NCBI GenBank assembly: GCA_942486035.1
Contig: CALNXK010000388.1
Coordinates: 147,501-211,500, forward strand
Length of the DNA stretch: 64,000 nt
From: Porites lobata
Taxonomy: Eukaryota; Cnidaria; Anthozoa; Scleractinia; Poritidae
Reading direction: 5' to 3'
The translations under genes were made by a program, and so were the position numbers. Shown one piece after another: positions 24,640 to 34,100 of this stretch (its first letter is position 1; every line of letters starts with the position of its first letter). The notes under the pieces are model-generated. The model saw only the letters and a program-made list of their open reading frames with translations, ran no database searches and had not been told where the DNA came from.

Positions 24640-25190
24640 CCGCGATTACCCGAAATTTTCAGTTTGTTTGTCGCACATGTTTTTCTTGTGGTTGGTTCGT
24701 GCCTTTCTCGACCTGCCGTATTACAACCGAGAAGCATTTTGGAGTTGTTTGTTCCTGTTAATAGATTTTTATTTGTGTAATCGATCTGAGGAAATGTTTG
24801 GTCGTGAATTGAACCTGAGAAATATCTTGGTTTTTGTTGATTTTTGGTCGTGCGTTCGAATTGAGAATTTTTTTTTGTCATGTGCTCGACCTGAGGAAGT
24901 GTTTACTCGTGAAAAAAAATAATAATAAAAAAAATAAATAATAAAATAATTGGTCTTGTGTTGACGGCTGCAGAAAGACATAATTTGGTCTTGCGTTTGT
25001 CCTGAAAAAGATTTGGTCGTGCCTCGGTGCCCGTTCTGAGAGAGATTTTGACAGTGCACGGGGCCTGTGAATGCTTTTAGTCGCATGTTCGGCCTTAGAA
25101 AGAGTCTGGTGGTTTGTTCGACCTTGGAAAGTGTTTAATCATATGTCCGACCTTTTAAAGAATTTGGTCGTGTGATTAGACTTAAGAGTT
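24640..25190 (+). repeat. degenerate ~30 bp minisatellite
   Basis: About a dozen irregular units with consensus close to TTTGGTCGTGTGTTCGACCT followed by GAGAAAG, for example near 24797, 24860, 25007, 25076 and 25164. It is interrupted by an A/T-rich run at 24912-24950. No protein match. Confidence 0.6.
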
Positions 25191-25460
25191 CTACAGCGTG
25201 TTCTGGTAAATTAATGTTGCCTTTTCCCCCTTCCCGCCCCTACCGTGATCTGAAGGAAAATCTAAACTAATATGTATAACCCGTCTCAGGATAGGTTCTT
25301 GCTTCTGTCGGTGTTACCTATGTTTTTTGTTGTTGTTGTTGTTGTATTCTTTCTGTAGTTGTTTTGTGTGGGTGTTGAAAATTAATAACAACTTCTCGAC
25401 CCCACAAGCCGGGGTTTTCAACCTAAAATGTTATATCTTTTATATTATTAAGTTGTTCAT

Positions 25461-25465
25461 CATAG
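25461..25465 (+). repeat. target site duplication CATAG, left of BEL/Pao element
   Basis: CATAG immediately precedes the 5' LTR and immediately follows the 3' LTR at 38009-38013. A 5 bp duplication fits a BEL/Pao integrase. Confidence 0.9.
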
Positions 25466-25982
25466 TGTAACAGCTTTCGGTAAAGCTGTGAAATTATTTC
25501 AGATTTGATTGACGTGACTTTAGTGACGCTTTTAGTTAAGCATATATGTAGCTCGCATTTCAGTTTCATCTAAGACCCCTTGTGAGAAAGATCAAAGAAA
25601 AGTTGTACATCAAAACGGAAATTTTCGGAACGTGATTACCCGCGAACGTTGGTGAGAAATAATTTACACTTGATTTAGTTTGATAGTTTATTAGTCTGTA
25701 ATTCTACATTGAGATTGTCGCTAGTTTCTTGTGCTGTTAAGTTTCATTATATGTACCACGTGCGCATTGAGCAATTGTAATTGTGATCAGGCTGCGAACG
25801 TAACAATACTTAGACTATTTCTTAACGTAATCATTTCAGTTGACCGCTTCACTTCAGTGTAAAGACCAAAGGAATAAAGAAGTTGGAAGAAAGCGATCCT
25901 TCTGGTCAATTGAACCTTTATGAACATTGAACTAGCGCGTAACACAACACGGGTACCGAGAATTAAATAAGATCCCGTTACA
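25466..25982 (+). repeat. 5' LTR of BEL/Pao element
   Basis: 517 bp with TG...CA ends (TGTAACAGC... CCCGTTACA) and an AATAAA signal at 25873-25878. It drives transcription of the element. Compared by eye with the 3' LTR it has about three substitutions. Confidence 0.95.
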
Positions 25983-26068
25983 GTCAACAACGAGGGTTAA
26001 GTGAACTCAAAGAACTCAAATCATTTGAAAGGAAATTCACATGACAAGTTATGAACTGGAATTAGATA

Positions 26069-26133
26069 ATGGATTCCGATAAAGTAGAAAATAGCGAAGA
26101 AGCTAACACATTTGAAGGTGCACATGGTTACAG
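26069..26133 (+). pseudogene. first 21 codons of BEL/Pao gag-pol, cut off by the hAT insertion
   Basis: ATG at 26069 opens a frame that stays open to the GGTTACAG duplication at 26126-26133, after which the hAT begins. The same frame resumes immediately after the right copy of the duplication, at 31172. This placement explains the otherwise missing N-terminus of the large downstream ORF. Host splicing of the hAT is not expected, so the polyprotein is disrupted. Confidence 0.8.
26126..26133 (+). repeat. hAT target site duplication, left copy
   Basis: GGTTACAG, repeated exactly at 31164-31171 on the other side of the element. The length of 8 bp is diagnostic of hAT-type transposition. Confidence 0.9.
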
Positions 26134-26152
26134 TCTGTGGCGGATCTAGGGG

Positions 26153-26191
<39 letters not shown>

Positions 26192-26584
26192 GATGTGAAA
26201 ACGTATAACAAACACGTGGTTAAAAAAAAGTGAACCAACTCAGCTAATAAAATAAAATATATATTTTGAAAATAATATTTCTTTGTGTCTTTGTACGCGA
26301 AAACAGCAATAAAAACAAGACAAATTTGTGCCTAGTTGAAAATGGCCTCTAGTACGTCCGCTTGAGCTATAAAACTACTGCTTATTAACGCTTACACGTC
26401 CCGCCAAAACTGACAGTTTATGCCAAATCTGCCAATCATTCCAATTCCGGCATTGCGTAAAGCCACGCCGTTCTTTGGAAATCAGAGTTGTGGATCGTTC
26501 TCTCAGTGAGTCAAAGATTGCGCCGGGAGTGTTTTGAAGAGAAAACTGACTTAAACGTTCCTCGACGTCAACTCACGACTTAAT

Positions 26585-29500
26585 ATGTCGAAGAGGACAA
26601 AGCAACCACTAATTCACCGGTTTTTCGGACCGTCATCAGCAAGGTAAGCATTAATAGATTAGTGTATTACACGAGTACGCTTAATTCTAGCAAGCAGACA
26701 GTGGTGATTTCTCGAGAGTTGCTTCATGAATCGATTTAAAACTGAAATATCATAAGTTTACATTCTAAATATTCTTCTCTAGATCGGAGACCAGCGAAGA
26801 TAATGAGTCTTTTGACCAATCATCTAATTCTTCCAGCAGTTTGAATGAGAGCTCGAGTAGTGCAAAGAGGATTTGTTGCTCTAGCGATGCCGGTAAGAAC
26901 ATTTTCCATAACAAAAAATACTACAAGCTATCAATTTGGCACTTGTCAACACTTTTTTTATTTTGTGTTTACAGAGACCGAAAAAGTGACCCAAACCGGT
27001 AGAGGCAGTGAAGATTTGCCAGTGACCGTCGCTCGACAAAATGAGACAACTCTATCTTCTTCAAAGCAAGGTATTTCATTTTTGAAATTAGTGATATAAA
27101 TCAGAAAGCTTAAGCTTCTATATGACATAAAAATGGAAAACGTCATTGCCATCATCAAAGCTCGGACACAATGTTAGGTGCAAAGCAGTGCTTCAGTTGT
27201 TAACTTCACTGACTCATGCTTTTTAAAGCAGAATTCTGTTCTCTATGTGACAATCCAGAGTAACCAAGAAAAATTTGTAAACATGCAGGTGTGTCGAGTC
27301 ACGATCATTATCAGTTTGATGCGGCTTTGTTGGAGACCTTGCCGGCGGAATGAATAAAATGAACAATGTAAACAAGGTCCATTATTATGTCTGAGTTGGG
27401 CTTTTCCAATATTTTCTCAGGTGCTACCATGATGAGTCTTCCTCGCGAAGTCCTTTTGGAAATATCAAAGTGGCTCTCATTGGAAGAACGCATGATATAC
27501 CTTGCACCAGTCTGCAGATATCTTTATGATGTCATGCATGATTCTAGTCTTTGGAGAACTGTTTATTCAAACGCTGAATTTACGCTTCATTCGTTTAATT
27601 CGTTATTTAGACACGATAGGGATTTACGGCATCTAGGCTTTAGACATTCGCAAAGACCTCTAACTTTTATTACTGACCCTTTTTTTATTGAACAAAAATT
27701 AATGAATTGTTGCAACTTAATATCTTTGGATCTTGCATACAATACGTCGATTTCTTCTTTACACTTTGTGAGACATATGCCTACTTTAAGGGAACTTGAT
27801 ATAACAAGTTGCCAAAATATTACATTAGAAAGTCTAGTAACTTCCCTTTACAAAAAAAGTACACTGGAAATATTAAGAATGCCTAATTGTTTTCAAGTAG
27901 GCGGAATTTCCTTAGTGTCTGTAGTAAAATCCTTACCTGACATTAAAATTATCGACGCTGGTGGATGTGAAACAATATCCGAAAATCAAGCTCGAGATAT
28001 TTTGCAGAATTGCCAACTCTCCGAATTTTCTTTTTCCCCTAACTGGGATCACCCAAATTTGTGGGAACGACTTTTCACTGATTTTAAACATGTCAAGTTG
28101 GGTTATTTATCTCTTTAAACTAGAAGTCCACAGAAATATTTTGCAAGTCAAACACCCTGGCTTTCTGTGCAAGGAAAAAGAACATTAGTTGTATTGTAAA
28201 AATTGTGCGATTTCTGTTACCTGTCCTGTTCTAAACGTATGTCAAAACGGTATTAAAAGAATTTTAAAAAGGTAGTACAATGGCAATTTGCTTTCATTGC
28301 AGCGTCACAGACTGATAAAGATGGAGATGATCCTGTTTGTTATGGTTCGGTTCATGACGTTGATGTTGGTGCTCTTTTTCGTCAGAAAACAGCTTTTAAG
28401 TCTCTAAATCAAGCTGAGAAACTGAACATCATAAATAACCATTTTCGACCAGGAGAGAATTATGCTTTCCCTAAAGTGTTTATGAATGGTTGTAATCGGT
28501 CTTTCCAAATATCCTGGCAGCAACGTTATCCTTGGCTCGTTTACAGCAAGGAATGTGACGGTGGTTTCTGTCTCCCATGCGTTTTATTTGCCATACGCGA
28601 AAGCTTAGGTACCTTAGTAACCACTCCGTTCAATCGGTGGACAAAAGTAAGTAAAGTGTGTGGCGAACATGAGAAACATCGTTACCACATCGATGCCATG
28701 GTTGCATACGATAATTTTCTCTCGACAAGTCGGAATCCGCAAAAAAACATCCAAGTTCAAATTGAAAGCGAACGCGGGCGCACGATTAACAGAAACAGAG
28801 AAATTGTGAAAAGTGTTGCAAAGTGCGTCCATTTTTGCGGCAAACAGTGCATTGCATTGAGAGGCCATAGAGATGACAGCACTGCCGATCAAAATGGAAA
28901 CAGGGGCAACTTTCTAGCTTTGCTGGAATTACGTGTTGACTCAGGCGATGAAGTTTTAAAGAACCACCTAGCGACCTGCCGCGCGAATGCACGATATTCT
29001 AGTAAAACAATACAGAATCAACTCATAATGCTAATCGGAGACCACATAAGGGAGTCGATAATTCAAGAAATCAAAGAAGCAAAGTACTTCTCAATTCTTT
29101 GCGATGAAGTCACTGACAATGCTAATCTCGAACAGTTGTCTTTGGTTTTACGGTTTGTCGACAAAGAGTGCATGATCCGCGAAGAGTTTGTAGACTTTCG
29201 ATGCACCGATCGAATAACTGGTCAAGTCATTTCTTCCTTGATCTTGGAGAAGTTGGACCAGTGGGGTCTGGACATTTCAAACTGCCGAGGCCAAGGCTAC
29301 GATGGTGCTTCGAATATGTCTGCACAAGCGAGGGGAGTGCAAGGCTTAATAGCACAGAAAAACCCCAAGGCCCTGTATGTGCACTGCAATTCCCATGTAC
29401 TGAATCTCGTTATAGTAAAAGCATGTAGCTTACCATCAGTTCGCAACATGGCTGGCACTATAACGGAGATTTCACAATTTTTCAATTATTCTCCAAAGCG

Positions 29501-30884
29501 GCAGAGGTGCTTGGAGAAAGTAATCAGCGCTGATCAGCCGGATTCGCAGAGAACTAAGATCCGTGACCTCTGCCGTACTCGTTGGGTTGAACGTCACGAG
29601 GCATACGAAAGGTTCGCGCTGTTACTTCCGTCGATTGTTAAAACCTTTGAGGTTATTTTGGACGAACAGCAACACAAACAATACAGTACCGAAACCCCTT
29701 GGAACTGGGACAGAGAGACTCTCCAGAAGGCAAATGGCTTCTACCACACATGTTGTTCTTTCCAGTTTCTCATCGCGTTAATAGTCACCATGAAAACTTT
29801 GGCAGTCATTAAACCGATTAGCATTAAACTGCAAAAGAAGTCTAATGACATCGTGAAGGCATACTGTATGATATCAGATACCGAGAAAGAGTTGAAGGAA
29901 AAAGAGACGAGGCTGAAGCTGTGTTCAAAAGATGGTACTCTAATGCTGTCGAGCTCAGTTCAGACCTAGGTACCGAGCCCAGCGTTCCGAGAACAGCCTC
30001 AAGACAGCAGCACCGGGCAAATGCACCCCATGACACTCCTGAGGAATATTACCGTCGCAATCTGTTTGTTCCTTTTCTTGACCATATTACACAAGAGATG
30101 TCTTCAAGGTAATATGTTTTTATCAGGTCTTCTTGACATTTTACCTACGTTGTTTGCAAAATAAGACGACCTTCAGGACGAGTTTCCCTTTAAAGTGATC
30201 AGATTCCATAGCTGTTCCCTTACTCTTCTCTAGTTATAACAGTCACACTACACAAAGTACAACAGAGTACAAATACGCAAATTCTGATCAGTGGTTATAT
30301 TTTGAATTGTTCTAGATTTGGTAATACTCAGAAGACTGCTGTGCAGTTACTGGGTCTAGTTCCAAGCATCACCGTGTCACACACAGATGCAAACATTGAT
30401 GCGGTTTCAGAGATGTACCGCTCAGACCTGCCAAACCCTCAAACTCTGGATGTCGAGTACCATCGATGGACGAGAAAGTGGCAGTCAGAGAGAAGCCAAC
30501 CAGACGCACTTCAACCTGCATTAGAGGTACAGAACTTAATGTTTTTTTTGTTTTTAATGTTCGCCTTTCAAATTAAACTGAACTATTTCTTTTTTTTTGT
30601 TATCTTAGGTCTGTGACGCAGACATTTTCCCCAACATCCACTGTTTGCTGCGCATTGCATGCACTATTCCAGTGACTTCAGCTGACAACGAGCGAGCAAA
30701 CAGTACCTTAAAGCTGGTTAAAGGCTACCTGCGGACCACCATGACGACAGAAAGATTGTCTGGCTTGGCGCTCATGAATATTCACCACAAGAAACCCGTG
30801 GATTATGATGCTGTAGTCCAGAAATTTGTAGAACAGCAACCCCGGAGAATGTTGCTGGCTGATCCCATTTTTGAGGAATCATGA
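26585..30884 (+). CDS. hAT transposase, ZMYM1-like (6 exons, one frameshift)
   Basis: Cut-and-paste transposase of the DUF4371/ZMYM1-like hAT group, acting in the nucleus on the element ends. Exons by GT-AG rules and phase are 26585-26643, 26783-26892, 26975-27070, 28303-30108, 30316-30526 and 30609-30884. All junctions keep frame. The N-terminus MSKRTKQPLIHRFFGPSSAR has the short basic motif typical of these proteins, followed by a serine-rich linker. Exon 4 carries the TTF-like zinc region (WQQRYPWLVYS, then CLPCVLF) and the RNase H-like core (YFSILCDEVTDNANLEQLS, GQGYDGASNMS, LYVHCNSHVLNL, TRWVERHEAYE). The last exon has the hAT dimerisation motif (ERANSTLKLVKGYLRTTM, then MTTERLSGLALMNIH). 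One defect is visible: the frame shifts at an A5 run, 29899-29903, after which homology continues one frame over (AVFKRWYSNAVEL). It is either a 1-base loss or a sequencing error. Confidence 0.85.
27387..28118 (+). CDS. F-box/leucine-rich-repeat protein inside the hAT intron
   Basis: A 243-codon ORF lying wholly in transposase intron 3, same strand. The likely unspliced start is one of two adjacent ATGs at 27429 and 27432 (context CTACCATGATG), giving about 229 residues. The F-box is SLPREVLLEISKWLSLEERM, then VCRYLYDVMHDSSLWRTVYS. About 3-4 leucine-rich repeats of the FBXL/AMN1 type follow (LISLDLAYNTSI, LRELDITSCQNIT, LEILRMPNCFQVGG, IKIIDAGGCETIS). F-box proteins recruit substrates to SCF ubiquitin ligases through SKP1. 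The substrate is unknown. A strong acceptor (TTTTCCAATATTTTCTCAG, exon from 27421) joins transposase exon 3 in frame (phase 1), so an N-terminus/F-box fusion is possible. A candidate poly(A) signal, ATTAAA, is at 28252-28257. It may be captured cargo or a retrocopy inserted later. No poly(A) tail or own duplication is visible. Confidence 0.8.
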   Translation: MSELGFSNIFSGATMMSLPREVLLEISKWLSLEERMIYLAPVCRYLYDVMHDSSLWRTVYSNAEFTLHSFNSLFRHDRDLRHLGFRHSQRPLTFITDPFFIEQKLMNCCNLISLDLAYNTSISSLHFVRHMPTLRELDITSCQNITLESLVTSLYKKSTLEILRMPNCFQVGGISLVSVVKSLPDIKIIDAGGCETISENQARDILQNCQLSEFSFSPNWDHPNLWERLFTDFKHVKLGYLSL

Positions 30885-31057
30885 ATTTTTAATTTGAATG
30901 AATTTAAAATGTTTATCCGTCTTGATTATTGTCAGTGTTAAGAAAATCCATCCTTTAAACTACTGTAGTTAGTACAAAAATGGAGGTGACTTTAGAGCAA
31001 TTAAGCCACTTCAAATTGCCCCTGAAAACGCTGGAAATCGCATTTCAGAGGCCCTAA

Positions 31058-31063
31058 AATAAA
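31058..31063 (+). terminator. poly(A) signal of hAT transposase gene
   Basis: AATAAA about 175 bases after the transposase stop codon and before the right end of the element. Confidence 0.5.
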
Positions 31064-31163
31064 AAATTTTCCGGGGGAGCATGCCCCCGGACCCCCCTAG
31101 GGGCTACCGCCTTCGGCGGGCGTTTATCCGAACCCCCCTTCGTCAAATCCTGGATCCGCCCCA

Positions 31164-31171
31164 GGTTACAG
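31164..31171 (+). repeat. hAT target site duplication, right copy
   Basis: GGTTACAG, identical to 26126-26133. Confidence 0.9.
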
Positions 31172-34100
31172 CAAAGAAACTAAAGAAAATAGCCACATCG
31201 ATGCGAAAGAATGTGAAGAACGATCGGAAAGTCGCAATAGAAACCGCACCGAAAGAGGCTTAGAATTTGACCTAGAAATCGGTGCAAAGAAACAAGAAAG
31301 AGCAGCGAAAGATGTACAATCGCGCATAGATGCGGCCTATGAATCCTTACGAGAACCAGCGGATCTAGTAAAACTTAACGCTTGCAAAGACGGTTTACAA
31401 GCTGAACTCGGCAACTTGAAGACGGTACATGAAAACTTGATTGATTTGCTAATTAGATTAGAGCTCAATGAAAGAGAACAACGGGAACATGACCGATATG
31501 TCGCGTTAAATAATGCCGCATTGGAGTGCTTAGCAGACATCAAAATAAGAATAAAGGACCAAGAAATAGAAAGAGTCGAACTCCTCTCGCAAAGATCACA
31601 GCGCTCCAAAAAATCTCCATCATCGTTTCGATCGTCTTCAACCTCCTCTTCAAAGCGCGCGGCAATCGAAACTGCAAAGCTCAAAGCGAAATTAGATTCT
31701 CTGAAAAGGCTCCAGGAAATCGACAGGCGGCGAGACGAATTAAAACAGCAAGAAAAGGAGCTAGAGCGTCTAAATGAGGAAGAAAAGCTACATGGAGAAC
31801 TTTCCGCGGCTGAAGCAATTCAGAAAATACTTCAAGAATCCGAATTGAACGACACCATAACTCTACAAAAAGCATCAAATTCTGTGGACCCAACAGAAAA
31901 ACAAAGGCAGCCAAAAGACACCGCCTTCAATTCCCCTATTCAACCTCAAGGGGATACAAGTAGCCCTGAGAAATCTAATGGACAAGATAAAGAGTTTCCG
32001 GCTACAACGCCAACTCAAGCACGCGACGAAAACGCACAAATCTCGAGTACAACCACAAGAAGTTCGCTGAAATTTCCCTCGCGACTCGACGTTAACACGC
32101 CCGCCTTTGTTCCCCGAGACGTCGTACAATCGGCAGCGACGACTGAATCCTCCGAGCAATATAATTCTCAGCTTTGGCGCATTCAGGAAGAGAACGCTAA
32201 AATTCAGAAAACGCAAGTTGAACTGCTACGAAGGATGACCGTCCCAATTCCGAAGCCCCCAGTATTTTACGGAAACATTTTAGAGTATCCAAAATGGGAA
32301 AACGCCTTTGACGCACTGATAGAAGACCAAGTCGTTCTTCCCAACTACAAGCTCTATTATCTTGGCGAGTACACCAGCGGAGCTGCACAAAAGACGATCA
32401 GCGGCTTGTTAGGACTGCGGACAGAAGACGCTTATAAGAGAGCTAGAAAAATACTGAAAGAACGCTTCGGAGACCCCTTCAGAATCTATGAAGCCTACAG
32501 GGATAAACTAAGAAACTGGCCGCCCTGCGTGACCAGTACAGAACTCCAAGAATTCAGCGACTTCCTTGTCATGACTCAAGAAACTATGAAATCCGTCAAG
32601 TACCTAAAGGAACTCGAGAGTTATTCCACGATTAGAGAGCTCGCGGCCCGCTTACCCATCCACTACAGTAACAAGTGGAGAGAAAATGCGAAGAAAGTAG
32701 AGGCGAGGTACGGCGAATACACCTTTGCAAATTTCGTGGAGTTTACTCAAGAATCATCCCTCGACGCCAATCATCCTGTGTTCTCGCATGATGCTCTGAC
32801 CTCAACAAGAAAAGAACTCGAGAGAGAAAGGAACCACTCCGCTGACAAAGCGAAATGGAACTCCGAAAGAAAAGATAAGAAGAGGGGACGAGGCACCACC
32901 CATTTCAATCTGAGCGACGAATCCTCGCGTGAAGATCCCGAGGACGCGAGTTTCTGTCCGTTGTGCAAAGGAAGACACAGTCTCGTAACATGCAAGAACT
33001 TTCTAGAAAAGACAGTCAAGGAAAGACAAGACCTTTGCATGTCTAAAGGATTATGCTTCTCCTGTCTCGGCCCTCGCCATACAGCAAGACAATGTAAACG
33101 TAAGACTCTGTGCGAGTTGTGCAAGAAACCACATGCAACCGTTTTGCATCGCCTCTTACCGGAACAGAAAAACGAAGAAAGGGCAAAGGAAACCGTAAAG
33201 GCCACGAATAACTGTGTGAGCTGTAGTGACACCACAACCTCCATGATTCTCCCGGTGTTGATCCACCACAAGGACGACCCAGATCGCCGAGTTAAAGTAT
33301 ATGCCGTGTTAGATGACCAAAGCGATACCTGTTTCATTACAGACGACATAACGAAAAGCCTTAGGGTAACCGGTCCTGCCGTAGAGTTAGAGCTGGGTAC
33401 CATGCACGCCGTAGAGAACATTGACACACAGAAAATTGAAGGGCTGATCGTATCACGCTTCGACGGTCAGGTTGATATACCCCTCCCCAAAGCGTACACA
33501 AGAAATCTTATACCAGGCCTGCGTGGACAGATTCCTCGCCCTGAAACCGCCCGTAAGTACGAGCATCTGAAGACAATTGCAGACGAGATACCGCCGTATG
33601 ATGAGCAGTTGAGTATTGGATTACTGATTGGTAACAACTGTGCGCGTGCCTTAAAGCCAAGATCTGTAGTACCTGGAAAATCAAACGACCCTTACGCAAT
33701 ACGTACGATACTTGGATGGGGAGTGGTAGGAGCAAAGGGCCACGGAAACCGAACAGACGGCACTGGGGAAAGAGCCGAGTGCTATTGCACCGCAACAAGG
33801 GAAGTAGGTAATGAACAATCTACTGGCCTGTTTGTCCCTTTACAGAGCTGCAAAGAAATCTTAGCTCCTTCGTCTATAAAGAGAATGTTTGAACAGGACT
33901 TTGCGGAGACGCAAGACCTTAACTTAACAATGTCCCAAGAAGATCTAAAGTTCATGAATATAACCGTTGGCGGCATTCACAAGGCAGATAACGGACACTA
34001 TGAAATCCCCCTACCGCTTCGCGACGAAAACGTCCGCTTACCATGCAACAGAAAACTTGCTGAAGCTAGATTGAAGCAGTTAAAGAGAAGACTTGAAAAC

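Larger units (their letters stand above)
26134..31163 (+). mobile_element. complete hAT transposon with transposase and an F-box ORF
   Basis: A 5,030 bp element bounded by GGTTACAG duplications. The short imperfect inverted ends share the core GGCGGATC(T/C)AGG: left TCTGTGGCGGATCTAGG, right (as complement) TGGGGCGGATCCAGG. It sits in codon 22 of the BEL gag-pol frame, so it inserted after the BEL element. It contains a spliced transposase gene (26585-30884) and, inside that gene's third intron, an F-box/LRR ORF (27387-28118). A GC-rich palindromic stretch near 31068-31092 (GGGGGAGCATGCCCCCGG) and AATAAA at 31058-31063 lie near the right end. Confidence 0.9.

Noticed and set aside
27387..28118. 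F-box ORF as an ordinary host gene split by a transposon
   Set aside because: Both ends of the ORF are well inside the hAT target duplications and the ORF is uninterrupted, so it lies within the element rather than around it. A later retrocopy insertion into the hAT remains possible.
32771..33427. 218-codon minus-strand ORF
   Set aside because: Lies entirely antisense to the BEL zinc-knuckle/protease region. No independent motif.
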